DNA from: Roseisolibacter agri
GTDB taxonomy: Bacteria; Gemmatimonadota; Gemmatimonadetes; Gemmatimonadales; Gemmatimonadaceae
Direction of reading: 5' to 3'
Length of the DNA stretch: 64,000 nucleotides
Assembly (NCBI RefSeq): GCF_030159095.1
Contig: NZ_BRXS01000002.1
Span: 496,001 to 560,000 of the forward strand
Shown in pieces: positions 32,660 to 41,516 of this stretch. The stretch's first letter is position 1. Each line of letters starts with the position of its first letter. Position numbers and translations under genes: made by a program. The notes beneath the pieces were generated by a model. The model was given only the letters and a program-made list of their open reading frames with translations, made no database searches and was not told the DNA's origin.

Positions 32660-33796
32660 TCAGAGCGCGTCGGCGATGGCCGCGATCTCCTCGGCGTCGC
32701 GCCACGCCTCCGTCAGCGCGGCCAGCTCCACCTCCAGCGCCGCGCGCTCGGCCTCCTCGTGCGCGACCATCTCCAGCGCCAGCCGGTCGACGGCGGGCAT
32801 GCGCAGCAGCGCGATGCGCTCCGCGCTCCCGATGCCGCCGTGCGCCCAGAACGAGCGCCCGGTGAGCTGCACCGCGAGGTCCTCGACGAGCGACACGACG
32901 TCGGTCGTGGCGACGGTCGCCGCAGGTGCATGCGCCACCGCCACCGCTGCGCCGCCGGTGCCGCCGCCGCGCCCCCACTGCCACCGCCACGCCGCGTCGA
33001 GCACGCGGCGGTAGTAGCCGTCGGGCTGCATCGCCTCGTCCACCTTGCGCACCGCGGCCGCGACCAGCTCGGCCGACCCGGAGAACTGGTTCACCGCCGC
33101 CAGCAGCTTCGCGCCCGTGCGCAGCCCCTCGGCGCCCGAGAGCCGCACGGGCCCCAGCTCGTGGTCGATCTCCAGCTGCCACGGCTCGCCGCGCTCGGGC
33201 CGCACCAGCTGCGCCGACGCGAGGTGCCGCCGCCGCAGGATCGCCGTGTCGGCGCCCGGGTGCGCGCTGGTCGCATCGCGCGGCACGATCGCCAGCACGC
33301 GCTCCGCGCGCTTCCCGGGGCCCGACAGCCCGGCCGTCAGCCGCAGCACGCGCTCCTCGTCCGGGACCAGGCGGTCGGTGGCGTGCAGCCAGCGCAGCGC
33401 GTGTGCGCCGGCGCCCAGCAGCGCGGTCGTGGCCCGCACCACCGCGTCGCGGCGCGGCGTGCGGCGGCGCAGCAGCCGTGCACCGTAGCGCCAGACGGCC
33501 ACCTCGGGGCGGAGCGCCGGCCCGATGCGCACCAGCTCCGTCCCGTCGGGCAGCCCGGCGAGGCCGACGTTGTCGGTGCCGTAGCGCTGGTGCGCGTCCC
33601 GGAAGCGGCGCTCGCACTCCTCCATCGCCTCCCACCGGTCGTCGATGGGCGCGAGGTTCCACCGCCCGCACCGGACGCAGACGGCCCACAGGCGGCCGCG
33701 CGCCCGGTCGAAGGCGAGCCGCCGGCCCACGGGGAACGTCTCGAGGGCGTCGTTGCGGCCCAGCGGCGCCAGGCAGTGGATGCAGGTGCTGTACAT
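32660..33796 (-). CDS. Hypothetical protein with N-terminal CxxC pairs
   Basis: A 378-residue protein. ATG 33796 (MYSTCIHCLAPLGRN) is chosen; 33814 would add six residues. Two CxxC pairs (CIHC and CVRC, about residues 5-8 and 41-44) suggest a zinc ribbon. The rest is Ala/Leu-rich and helical with no motif I know, apart from a Gly-rich stretch near 270. No signal peptide is present, so it is cytoplasmic. It lies 10 bp upstream of the AlkB-like gene and may be cotranscribed with it. Confidence 0.6.
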   Translation of the reverse strand: MYSTCIHCLAPLGRNDALETFPVGRRLAFDRARGRLWAVCVRCGRWNLAPIDDRWEAMEECERRFRDAHQRYGTDNVGLAGLPDGTELVRIGPALRPEVAVWRYGARLLRRRTPRRDAVVRATTALLGAGAHALRWLHATDRLVPDEERVLRLTAGLSGPGKRAERVLAIVPRDATSAHPGADTAILRRRHLASAQLVRPERGEPWQLEIDHELGPVRLSGAEGLRTGAKLLAAVNQFSGSAELVAAAVRKVDEAMQPDGYYRRVLDAAWRWQWGRGGGTGGAAVAVAHAPAATVATTDVVSLVEDLAVQLTGRSFWAHGGIGSAERIALLRMPAVDRLALEMVAHEEAERAALEVELAALTEAWRDAEEIAAIADAL

Positions 33797-33853
33797 GTCA
33801 GCCCCGGACTGCAAATCAGGGACGCGCGCGACGGGGCCGAGGCCGCCGCGCTT

Positions 33854-34612
33854 CTACCGCGACCGTCGCCCGCTGTCCGGGAGACTGTACGTCACGCGCC
33901 CCGTCTCGTCCAGAAAGTCGAGGCTCGCGCGCCCCAGCGAGTCCACCACCAGGCGGACGCGCGGCTTCCCCGAGCGGTCGGAGAGGTTCACGAGCGCGCT
34001 CTTGGCCACGTCGCGCCCCACGTAGACGCGCTGCGCGAACAGCGGCTGGCCGTCGCGCGGCTCCTGCCACCTCCGGAGCGCCTCCGTGCGCGCCGCCCCC
34101 TCCGGCAGCTTCATGATCGAGTCCCGCTCGGCCACCAGGTCGTAGATGTCGACGTCGGCGCGGTCGGCGACGGTGAACCCCATGCGCCGCTGCCCGTTCT
34201 GGTCGGCATACTGGAGGTAGAGCACCTGGTCCTGGTTGTACTGGTCGAACGACATCCCGACCGACGACTGGAACTTCCCGTCGGGCCCGCGGCGCCCGGT
34301 GAAGGTGAGGCCGCCGTTCTCGGTCCCCTCGTCGTTGAAGAAGATGATCCCCGGCCGCGTGCCGCCCGCGTAGCCGAACGGCTTCCCCTTGTAGATCGGG
34401 CCGATCGAGCGCGGCCGGTTCGAGATCACCATCCGCAGCTTCCCGTCGGGCTCCACCACGTTGATGCGCTCGACGTCGATCTCGGTGAAGCGCTGCTTCG
34501 CCGGCTGCCCCGCCCGCGTGAACGCCGCGAGGCCGAGGACGAGCAGCAGGGTCGTGGAGACGAGGGTGTAGGCGCGCAGGAAGCGGAGCTGCCGGGCGAC
34601 GCTGGCGTCCAT
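33854..34612 (-). CDS. Hypothetical membrane-anchored protein
   Basis: A 252-residue protein from ATG 34612. One N-terminal transmembrane helix (about 13-32, AYTLVSTTLLLVLGLAAFTRA) acts as membrane anchor. The external part contains regularly spaced beta elements (RFTEIDVERINVVEPDGKLRMVISN; GIIFFNDEGTENGGLTF; GMSFDQYNQDQVLYLQY), probably beta-helical. Similar proteins occur in Gemmatimonadota and Bacteroidota, with unknown role. It is divergent from the esterase gene, with a strong palindrome midway. Confidence 0.65.
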   Translation of the reverse strand: MDASVARQLRFLRAYTLVSTTLLLVLGLAAFTRAGQPAKQRFTEIDVERINVVEPDGKLRMVISNRPRSIGPIYKGKPFGYAGGTRPGIIFFNDEGTENGGLTFTGRRGPDGKFQSSVGMSFDQYNQDQVLYLQYADQNGQRRMGFTVADRADVDIYDLVAERDSIMKLPEGAARTEALRRWQEPRDGQPLFAQRVYVGRDVAKSALVNLSDRSGKPRVRLVVDSLGRASLDFLDETGRVTYSLPDSGRRSR

Positions 34613-34682
34613 GGGAGACTCGGCTGGATGGAGGGGAGGGACGGACGGGAGTCCACCGTCTGCACGCGGGCGGCGCCGCGAT

Positions 34683-34705
34683 CATACCATCGGCGCGATG
34701 GTATG
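34683..34705. promoter_or_regulatory. Palindromic operator between divergent genes
   Basis: Arms CATACCATCG (34683-34692) and CGATGGTATG (34696-34705) are perfect complements with a GCG centre. It lies about 80 bp from each start (34612 minus, 34772 plus), so one regulator could control both genes. Confidence 0.6.
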
Positions 34706-34771
34706 GAGCGACGTCGGCGCGCGTGTCTGGGCGTGCCCCGTTCGCCGCGCCCCCCACACGGGAGTCCCCAC

Positions 34772-36412
34772 GTGCGCCGCTCCGCGCTCCTGCTGCTGCT
34801 CCTCGCGTCCGTCGCCGGCGCGCAGCCCACGCGCTTCGAGGTCACCGTCGCGCCCGAGGCGCACCGCGGGCCGCTCACCGGGCGGCTGGTCGTGCTCGTG
34901 TCGAAGGTCGGCGAGCCGGAGCCGCGGCTGCAGCTCTCGCCCGTGGGGCCGGCGATCTTCGGCGTCGACCTGGAGCAGCTCCCGGCGGGCCGCGTCGCGG
35001 TCGTCGACACGGGCGCGGCGTCGCATCCCATGTCGCTCGCCGCGCTGCCGCCGGGCGACTACTACGTGCAGGCGGTCGTCAACGTCTACGAGCAGGCGCG
35101 GCGCAGCGACGGGCACACGATCTGGGTGCACCTCAACGACGGGACGCAGGAGTTCTTCACCGTCGCGAAGGGCAACCTCCACGGCGACGTGCAGCGCGTG
35201 CGACTCGGCGACGGCGGGACGGTGCGCCTCGCGGTGACGAAGGTGATCCCCGCGACGCCGCGCCCCGCGGATACCGAGTGGGTGAAGCGCGTCAGCATCC
35301 AGAGCCGCAAGCTGACCGCGTTCTGGGGCCGGCCGATCCACATCCACGCGACGGTGCTGCTGCCGAAGGGCTACGCGGAGCACGCGAGCGTGCGCTATCC
35401 GACCGTGTTCACGCTCGGGCACGGCGTGCCGTTCGGCTTCACGACCGACTCCACGCGCGTGCGCAACCTCGGGCGCATCAATCCCGTGACGGGCGTCGAG
35501 ACGGGGTACGACTTCTACCGGGCGTGGAGCGCGGACTCCTTCCCGCGCGTGATCGCGGTCAGCTTCGAGCAGCAGACGCCGTACTTCCCCGACGGCTACT
35601 CGGTCAACTCCGCCAACAACGGCCCGTACGGCGACGCGGTGATCGAGGAGGTGATCCCGGAGCTGGAGCGGCGCTTCCGCATGATCGCGAAGCCGTACGC
35701 GCGCCAGCTGGAGGGCGCGTCCACCGGCGGCTGGCAGACGCTCGCGCTGCAGCTGCGGAACCCGGACTACTTCGGCGGCGCGTGGGTGCTCAACCCCGAC
35801 CCGATCGACTTCCGGCGCTGGCAGCAGACGGACATCTACGCGGACACGAACGCGTTCGTGCTGCCCACGGGCCCGTTCACGAGCACCGAGCGTCCGTTCC
35901 GCCGCACGACGGAGGGCCAGCCGGTGTGGTCGGCGCGCGACCTCAGTCGCTTCGAGGCGGTGCTCGGCAGCCGCGGGCGCTCGGGCTACCAGCAGGAGGC
36001 GTGGGAGGCGATCTACGGCCCGGTCGGCGCCGACGGATACCCGAAGCCGCTGTGGAACCGGCGCACGGGCACGATCGACCGCGAGGTCGCGACGTACATG
36101 CGCGAGCATGGCTACGACCTGCGCGAGTACGCGCAGCGCCACTGGGCCACGCTGGGGCCGAAGCTCGCGGGCAAGCTGCACTTCTTCACCGGCGAGATGG
36201 ACGACTTCTACCTCAACCTCGCGGTCTACCGCTTCGAGGACTTCCTGAAGGGGACGACGAGCCCGAGGTCCGACGCCGACTTCACCTGGAACCGCCCGAT
36301 GAAGGGCCACAGCTCGCACGCGTGGACGTGGGCGGAGTTCGTGCGGCTGGTCGCGGCGACGGTGAAGCGCGGGGCGCCGGCGGGCGAGGACGCGCGGGCC
36401 TGGAGCTACTAG
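34772..36412 (+). CDS. Secreted esterase-like alpha/beta hydrolase
   Basis: A 546-residue protein. GTG 34772 gives a standard signal peptide (MRRSALLLLLLASVAGAQ); upstream in-frame ATG 34703 lies inside the palindrome and is less likely. The alpha/beta hydrolase signs are LPKGYAEHASVRYPTVFTLGHGVPFG, the nucleophile segment EGASTGGWQTLALQL (Ser in GASTGG) and a late His in PMKGHSSHAWTW. It resembles the D-type putative esterase family. An N-terminal beta domain of about 130 residues precedes it. The substrate is unknown. Confidence 0.78.
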   Translation: MRRSALLLLLLASVAGAQPTRFEVTVAPEAHRGPLTGRLVVLVSKVGEPEPRLQLSPVGPAIFGVDLEQLPAGRVAVVDTGAASHPMSLAALPPGDYYVQAVVNVYEQARRSDGHTIWVHLNDGTQEFFTVAKGNLHGDVQRVRLGDGGTVRLAVTKVIPATPRPADTEWVKRVSIQSRKLTAFWGRPIHIHATVLLPKGYAEHASVRYPTVFTLGHGVPFGFTTDSTRVRNLGRINPVTGVETGYDFYRAWSADSFPRVIAVSFEQQTPYFPDGYSVNSANNGPYGDAVIEEVIPELERRFRMIAKPYARQLEGASTGGWQTLALQLRNPDYFGGAWVLNPDPIDFRRWQQTDIYADTNAFVLPTGPFTSTERPFRRTTEGQPVWSARDLSRFEAVLGSRGRSGYQQEAWEAIYGPVGADGYPKPLWNRRTGTIDREVATYMREHGYDLREYAQRHWATLGPKLAGKLHFFTGEMDDFYLNLAVYRFEDFLKGTTSPRSDADFTWNRPMKGHSSHAWTWAEFVRLVAATVKRGAPAGEDARAWSY

Positions 36413-36516
36413 CGGCGCGGAGCGGGCGGCCGATGTGGCGCCCGTCGCCCGACGATCCCACATTGGGGCCGCCGTCTCCGGTCGTCCGCTCCCACTTCCG
36501 AACCGTGAGGCTCTCC

Positions 36517-37017
36517 ATGCGCCGGACCGCGTTCCCGCTCGCCGCCCTCACCGCCAGCGTCGCCGCCTGCGCCAGTGGCGAGAAGGCGGCCGACACCGCC
36601 GCCGCCGTCGACACGACCGCCCCGGCCGCGACCGCGGCGCCCGCGCCGGCGGCGCCGGCGGCGCTCACCGCCGCGGACATCGCCGGCGAGTGGGCGGGCA
36701 CCTCCTACGCGACGCCGGGCGACTCCGTGGTCGCGCGGTGGCACATCAGGAGCGTGACCGATTCGACCGCCGTGCTGACCTTCGACGACACCAAGAAGAC
36801 GGTCAACTACCGCACGACGCTGGCGGGGGACAGCCTCGTCTCGGTGTCCGAGCCGTACACGCCGCCCGGCGCTCCGGCCAACGCGCCGAAGACGACCTTC
36901 CACGCCGTCGGCCGCCTGACGGGCGACACGCTGCGCGGCGTGACCCACGTCATGCTGGCGTCCAAGCCCGACTCGATGGTCGCCGAGCATCGCTGGGTGG
37001 CGACGCGGCCGAAGTAA
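36517..37017 (+). CDS. Small hypothetical lipoprotein
   Basis: A 166-residue protein from ATG 36517. The lipobox is VAAC (Cys18), followed by an Ala/Pro/Thr linker to about residue 50. The globular part begins LTAADIAGEWAGTSYATPGDSVVARW and is predicted to be a small beta-barrel. No family is recognised. It lies 105 bp after the esterase gene. Confidence 0.7.
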   Translation: MRRTAFPLAALTASVAACASGEKAADTAAAVDTTAPAATAAPAPAAPAALTAADIAGEWAGTSYATPGDSVVARWHIRSVTDSTAVLTFDDTKKTVNYRTTLAGDSLVSVSEPYTPPGAPANAPKTTFHAVGRLTGDTLRGVTHVMLASKPDSMVAEHRWVATRPK

Positions 37018-37109
37018 GGGCGACGGTCGGTGCGCGAGCGCGGGCACTCCGGCACGAGTCGGGGTGCCCGCGTTCGCATGCGCACCGGACCCGAACGGCG
37101 AACGGCATT

Positions 37110-37227
37110 GCAAGGATGAAGATCGGATAAATTCCGATAACGACGGAGGGCTCCACGTTGTGGCGAGGAACATCGCCCGACACGGAGCCCTCCGTCGTTA
37201 TCCGATCTTGTCAGATCTTATCCTTGC
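37110..37227. repeat. Long palindromic intergenic element, copy 1
   Basis: A near-perfect inverted repeat with arms of 45 nt (37110-37154) and 44 nt (37184-37227), separated by a 29-nt loop. The outer 8 and inner 19 bases match exactly; the middle differs. Loop-proximal ends are GGCTCC and GGAGCC. Copy 2 is at 51478-51588, with the same loop length. It lies between a lipoprotein gene and the ECF sigma gene and could be a terminator, a structured RNA or a non-autonomous mobile element. Confidence 0.7.
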
Positions 37228-37268
37228 TGCCCTTGCCGTCCAGGTCCGGCGCGCCGGGCCCGCTCGAA

Positions 37269-37823
37269 TCACTGCAGCACCGACGGCGCGAGCGATCGGC
37301 GCAGCGTCGTCAGCGCGCGGCTCAGCTGGTTCGCGACCGTCTGCGTCGACGTGTCCATGAGCCCAGCGATCTCGCCGTACGACAGCCCGTGCACGCAGCG
37401 CAGCACGAACACCGTGCGCCGGCGCGGCGGCAGCGCGCCCACGCCGCGCGCGAGCGCCCGCCGCAGCTCCTCTCGCTCGACCGCGAGGTCGGCCCCGGCG
37501 TCGGCCGGCGCGTCGGCGTCGCCGAGGACGCGCACCACGCGCGCCGCCCGCTCGCGCGCGGCGTCGCGGCGCCGCCGCGAGATCGCGAGGTTGCGCGTCA
37601 CGCGGTACAGCAGCCCGCGCACCGAGCCCTCGGGCCGCCACGTCGCGCGCCACGCCCACAGGCGGCAGAAGGTCTCCTGCACGACGTCCTCCGCCTCGAC
37701 CGGGCCGGCCACGCGCGCCGCGTACGCCACCAGCGGCGCGCGGTAGCGCCGCAGCAGCTGCTCCAGCGCGTCCACGTCGCCGGCGCGCAGCCGCGCGAGC
37801 AGCCACGCGTCCGACGCGTCCAT
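37269..37823 (-). CDS. ECF-family RNA polymerase sigma factor
   Basis: A 184-residue sigma factor. Region 2 is at about 10-75 (LEQLLRRYRAPLVAYAARV, EAEDVVQETFCRLW) and region 4 at about 130-180 (LPPRRRTVFVLRCVHGLSYGEIAGLMDTSTQTVANQLSRALTTLRR). Its ATG directly follows the stop of the serine hydrolase gene, so it is the last gene of a four-gene minus-strand operon (GNAT, racemase, serine hydrolase, sigma). No FecR-type anti-sigma gene is visible next to it, unlike many sigma factors that accompany SusC/D systems. It may feed back on the island. Confidence 0.88.
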   Translation of the reverse strand: MDASDAWLLARLRAGDVDALEQLLRRYRAPLVAYAARVAGPVEAEDVVQETFCRLWAWRATWRPEGSVRGLLYRVTRNLAISRRRRDAARERAARVVRVLGDADAPADAGADLAVEREELRRALARGVGALPPRRRTVFVLRCVHGLSYGEIAGLMDTSTQTVANQLSRALTTLRRSLAPSVLQ

Positions 37824-39350
37824 TCAGCGCCCCGCGGGCACGCGCGCGAACGTGTTCCCGAACGCCCGCACGCTCGCGACGCCGCCCGTGCCGTCCGGCG
37901 CGAACGTCACCAGCGACGGCGCGCTGCGCGGGTCCGCCCAGAGCGCGCGGAAGGTGTCGTAGTGCCAGTGCTCCAGGCGCCCCGCGTACGCGCGGCCGTA
38001 CGTCAGCTGCAGCGCGCCGCCCTGCACCGCCACCACGACGTCGCCGAAGGTCGGCTCGCGGTACGTCCCCGCGTAGCGCTCCAGCGGCAGGCTCGGACGC
38101 GTGTCGGCGACGCGGCGCTGCTCCTGCTGCCGCCGCGCGGCGTCGGCCTGCGCCTCCAGCCCGCCGTAGAGCGTCAGCAGCTCCGCGCTCCAGTCGCGCG
38201 CGCCCGCCGCGCCGCGGTACATGTCGAACACGCGGTACATCAGCGCGTGCCGCAGCTCGGCGTGGTCGCGGTTGGCCAGCACGTAGACGCCCACGCGGCG
38301 GTCCGGGAGCAGGCCGATGATCGCGCTCATCCCGTCGATGCTCCCCGTGTGCATCGCCACCGCCTCGCCCGCGTAGTCGTGCAGGAACCACCCCAGGCCG
38401 TAGGTGAAGAAGTGCGGCCGCACGACCGTCATCGTCGGGTACATGCTCGTCGGCGCGATCGTCTGCGGCGACAGCAGCTCGCGGAACGTCGCCTCGCTCA
38501 GCAGCCGCTTCCCGCCCACGCGCCCGCTGTCGAGCACGAAGCGCATCCACTTCGCCATGTCGTCCACGCTCGACCACACCGAGCCCGCCGCGGCCACGGG
38601 ATCGACGGGCCGGTTGGCGACCACGCGCAGCGTGTCGCGGATCCGGTCGTGCGGCGCGGCGACGTTCGGCTTCCCGGCCAGCCCGGCGAGCGTCGCCTCC
38701 GTGTTCGTCATGCCGAGCGGGACGAAGATGCGCGTGCGCACGAAGGCGTCCCACGGCATCCCCGACGCGGCGCGCACCACCTCGCCCGCGGCCGCGTACA
38801 TGATGTTCTGGTAGATGAAGCCCGAGCGCAGCGAGTACGCCGGCCGCAGCGTCCCCACGCGGCGCAGGATCTCGGCCGTCGGGTAGTCGGCGCCCGCCCA
38901 CAGCAGGTCCGCGTTGCCGAGCCCCGCGCGGTGTGTGAGCAGGTCGCGCACGGTCAGCTCGCGCGTCACGTACGGGTCCGCGAGCTGGAAGCCGGGCAGG
39001 TACGTGGTGACCTTCTCGTCCCACTTCACCTTCCCCTCGTCCACCAGCATCCCCAGCGCGGCGGCGGTCATCGCCTTCGTCGTCGAGCCGATGGCGAAGC
39101 GCGTGCCGGCGTCCACCGCGTCGGGCTTCCCGAGCTCCCGCACGCCGTAGCCCTTCGCGAGCACCACGCGGTCGCCCTGCACGACCGCGATCGCGAGCCC
39201 CGGCACCTTCCAGTCGCGCACCGCCTTCGCGACGTACGCGTCGAGCGCCGCGACGGAGGCCGAGCCGTTGGACGCGGGCTGCGCGGCGGCCTGCGTGGCG
39301 CCCGCGACGGCGAGCAGCAGCGTGATGGCGAGCGAGCGCGTGGCGAGCAT
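37824..39350 (-). CDS. Secreted serine hydrolase, class C beta-lactamase/D-aminopeptidase type
   Basis: A 508-residue protein from ATG 39350. The signal peptide ends near residue 24 (QAAAQ). The serine hydrolase motifs are SxxK (S89-T-T-K92 in FAIGSTTKAMT), YQN (QNIMYAAAGEVV) and HTG (MHTGSIDG). A C-terminal DUF3471-like domain (about 405-505) follows. The family includes D-aminopeptidases, DD-peptidases and esterases, and its position next to a racemase favours a peptide substrate. A second member is encoded at 45934-47505. It sits between the racemase gene and the sigma factor gene. Confidence 0.85.
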   Translation of the reverse strand: MLATRSLAITLLLAVAGATQAAAQPASNGSASVAALDAYVAKAVRDWKVPGLAIAVVQGDRVVLAKGYGVRELGKPDAVDAGTRFAIGSTTKAMTAAALGMLVDEGKVKWDEKVTTYLPGFQLADPYVTRELTVRDLLTHRAGLGNADLLWAGADYPTAEILRRVGTLRPAYSLRSGFIYQNIMYAAAGEVVRAASGMPWDAFVRTRIFVPLGMTNTEATLAGLAGKPNVAAPHDRIRDTLRVVANRPVDPVAAAGSVWSSVDDMAKWMRFVLDSGRVGGKRLLSEATFRELLSPQTIAPTSMYPTMTVVRPHFFTYGLGWFLHDYAGEAVAMHTGSIDGMSAIIGLLPDRRVGVYVLANRDHAELRHALMYRVFDMYRGAAGARDWSAELLTLYGGLEAQADAARRQQEQRRVADTRPSLPLERYAGTYREPTFGDVVVAVQGGALQLTYGRAYAGRLEHWHYDTFRALWADPRSAPSLVTFAPDGTGGVASVRAFGNTFARVPAGR

Positions 39351-39376
39351 GGGTGGCGCGGTGAGGAAGTGAGGGG

Positions 39377-40522
39377 TCAGACCGCGGCGACGGCGCCGGG
39401 CGCGCGGAGCACGGTGCGGCGGACGGTCAGGTCGTCGATGCGGTCGACGTCGACGGTGACGCCGAGCCCCGGGCGGTCGAGCGGCACCGTCACCATGCCG
39501 TCGTCGCTCATCGTCCACTCCGGCGTCACCACGTCGCGCGCCCAGTAGCGCGCGCTCGGCGACAGGTCGCCGGGCTTGGTGAAGCCGGGCAGCGACGCGA
39601 GGGCGACGTTGCACGCGCGGCCGATCCCGCTCTCCAGCATCCCTCCACACCATACAGGGACACTGTGTTGCACCGAGAAATCGTGGATCGCCAGCGACGC
39701 CGCGAAGCCGCCCACGCGCCCGGGCTTGATGTTCACGATGCGGCCCGCGCCCAGCGTCACCATGTCGCGCGCGCGGTCCAGCGACGTGATCGACTCGTCC
39801 AGGCAGATCGGCGTCCGCAGGCGGCGCTGCAGCTCCGCGTGCTGCACCAGGTCGTCCCACGCGAGCGGCTGCTCGATCATCAGCAGGTCCAGCGCGTCCA
39901 GCCGCGCCAGCTGGTGCGTGTCGGCCAGCGTGTAGGCGTTGTTGGCGTCGGCCATCAGCGGCGCGTCGGGCCCCAGCGCCTCGCGCACCGCGGTCACGTA
40001 CTCGACGTCCGCGCCGGGCTGGATCTTCAGCTTGATCTTGCGGTAGCCCTGCGCCAGCGCCTGCCGCGCCTTCTCGACCAGCGCGTCCGGCGTGCGCTCG
40101 ATGCCGAGCGAGATGCCGGTGGCGATGTGCGTGCGCGTGCCGCCCAGCAGCCGCGCCAGCGGCACGCCCGCCCGCTCGGCCGCCACGACCCACATCCCCA
40201 TCTCCACCGCGGCCTTCGGCATCAGGTGCCCGCGGAAGTCGCGCTCCAGCGCGGGCAGGATCTCGCGCGGATCGCCGAAGGAGCGGCCGAGCACGCGCGG
40301 CGCGATCCACTCGGTGATCGCCAGCCACGACGTGTCGATCGTGTCGGGGCTGTACATCGGCGTGTCGAACGCCACGCACTCGCTCCACCCGGTCGCGCCC
40401 TCGTCGTCGCGCAGCTCCAGCAGGAGGATGCGCCGGTCGCTGACGACGCCGGACGAGATGCGGAACGGCTCCTTCAGCGGCAGGCGGATCTCGCGCAGCG
40501 CGAGCTCCTCGAGTCGGATCAT
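39377..40522 (-). CDS. N-acyl/N-succinyl-amino-acid racemase (NAAAR/OSBS type), copy 1
   Basis: A 381-residue enolase-superfamily enzyme. The catalytic Lys pair is K166 (in KIKLKI) and K266 (in NIKPGRVGG); metal ligands are D192 (MADAN), E217 (IEQP) and D242 (CLDES). The spacings match the Amycolatopsis NAAAR residues K163, D189, E214, D239 and K263. Such enzymes racemise N-acyl or N-succinyl amino acids; several also make o-succinylbenzoate for menaquinone, but no other men genes are here. The GNAT gene directly upstream overlaps it, matching the known Geobacillus pathway of D- to L-amino acid conversion. The start overlaps the GNAT stop. Confidence 0.87.
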   Translation of the reverse strand: MIRLEELALREIRLPLKEPFRISSGVVSDRRILLLELRDDEGATGWSECVAFDTPMYSPDTIDTSWLAITEWIAPRVLGRSFGDPREILPALERDFRGHLMPKAAVEMGMWVVAAERAGVPLARLLGGTRTHIATGISLGIERTPDALVEKARQALAQGYRKIKLKIQPGADVEYVTAVREALGPDAPLMADANNAYTLADTHQLARLDALDLLMIEQPLAWDDLVQHAELQRRLRTPICLDESITSLDRARDMVTLGAGRIVNIKPGRVGGFAASLAIHDFSVQHSVPVWCGGMLESGIGRACNVALASLPGFTKPGDLSPSARYWARDVVTPEWTMSDDGMVTVPLDRPGLGVTVDVDRIDDLTVRRTVLRAPGAVAAV

Positions 40523-41310
40523 GCGTCGTCCTCCGTGAAGGCGTCGCGCGCCAGCTCGTAGTAGGGGAGCGCGTCGCCGTCGCCGCGTCGGAAGGCGACG
40601 ATCCGGTAGCCGCGCGCCAGGTGCTCGAGGAACGCCGCGCGCGTGACGGCGCGCCACTCGGCGCGCTGCTCGGGCGGGAGCGCGTGCACGTCGTGCGGGA
40701 CTTCGATCCGCACGGTCGGGCCCTCGGAGGCGTCGCGCGGCGCGGCGTCGTCGCGCGTCAGGTCCCACGTCACCACCAGCCGGTCGGTGGGCATCGCGCC
40801 GTGCAGCGGGCTGCCGGTGCCCGCGCCGTACATGTTGGGCACGTACTCGGTCGCGCGCGCGCCCAGGCGGACGAGGTTCAGGCGCGCGTTGCGCGCGACC
40901 AGCGGATCGAACGTCCAGTGCATCGTCTCGACGCCGAGCGCGCGCACGAGCTCGCGCTGGTGGCGCTTGAGGCGCTCGCCGATCCCGCTGCCGCGCGCCT
41001 CGGGGCGCACCGCGAGCATGTCGGACCAGTGGACCAGGCGGCCGTGCATCGGGCCCGTCATGCCGAACACGAAGCCCACCATGCGCTCGCCCTGGAACGC
41101 CGCCGCGACGACGCCGCCGAGCTTCTGGCTCACGAGCAGCACCGAGGCGGGGACGCGCTCCGAGAAGCCCTCCCCCCACGTCTCCTCCTGCAGCGCCACG
41201 CACTCGCGGTACTCGGCCAGCGTCTGCACGCGGCGGATGACCTCCGGGGCGCCGATGGCGGCTGGTGGAGGCGCGGCGGTCGTCGGCCCGTGGGCGCTCT
41301 CATGGATCAT
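40519..41310 (-). CDS. GNAT N-acyltransferase (COG3375 type), copy 1
   Basis: A 263-residue protein from ATG 41310 (MIHESAHGP), chosen over a longer frame that would cross the promoter. The GNAT core is about 30-190: CVALQEETWGEGFSE, GFVFGMTGPMHGRLVHWSDMLAVRPEARGSGIGERLKRHQ (with the acetyl-CoA pyrophosphate loop RGSGIG) and MHWTFDPLVARNARLNL. Relatives work with NAAAR-type racemases as D-amino-acid N-succinyltransferases in Geobacillus. It is the first gene of the minus-strand operon and is divergent from susC, with the candidate GntR operator between. Copy 2 is at 52919. Confidence 0.83.
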   Translation of the reverse strand: MIHESAHGPTTAAPPPAAIGAPEVIRRVQTLAEYRECVALQEETWGEGFSERVPASVLLVSQKLGGVVAAAFQGERMVGFVFGMTGPMHGRLVHWSDMLAVRPEARGSGIGERLKRHQRELVRALGVETMHWTFDPLVARNARLNLVRLGARATEYVPNMYGAGTGSPLHGAMPTDRLVVTWDLTRDDAAPRDASEGPTVRIEVPHDVHALPPEQRAEWRAVTRAAFLEHLARGYRIVAFRRGDGDALPYYELARDAFTEDDA

Positions 41311-41385
41311 GCGGTCGCACGCAGGGGGCGGAGTGGCCGTGGCGGGCGGCGGTCCGGCGGCGGGGATCCGTCCAGCCCGCCCGTC

Positions 41386-41414
41386 TTGCCGGCGTCGGCG
41401 CCCCAACATACCTT
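41386..41414 (+). promoter_or_regulatory. Promoter for the SusC operon (TTGCCG-N17-TACCTT)
   Basis: The -35 box is TTGCCG (41386-41391) and the -10 box TACCTT (41409-41414), 17 bases apart. On the minus strand the reverse complement TATGTT (41410-41405) could be the -10 of the GNAT operon, so the two promoters overlap. Confidence 0.6.
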
Positions 41415-41421
41415 GGCGACA

Positions 41422-41437
41422 GTGTTGTATACAATAG
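41422..41437. promoter_or_regulatory. Candidate GntR operator, site 1
   Basis: The core TTGTATACAA (41425-41434) is a perfect palindrome, with centre 15.5 bp after the end of the SusC -10 box. Site 3 has exactly the same spacing. On the minus strand the site covers the -35 region of the GNAT/racemase promoter, so one regulator could block both directions. Confidence 0.65.
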
Positions 41438-41516
41438 CGTGTACCGTACGAGCTGGCCGTACGCCTCCGGGCGCTCCGCAGCACCTCCCTCCGTACCTAC
41501 CTCGCTGGAGTCACGT

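Noticed and set aside
33794-33800. A TGTACATG-like sequence resembling a GntR half-site
   Set aside because: It lies at the start codon of an unrelated gene, lacks the extended palindrome, and the surroundings do not share the promoter geometry of the island sites.
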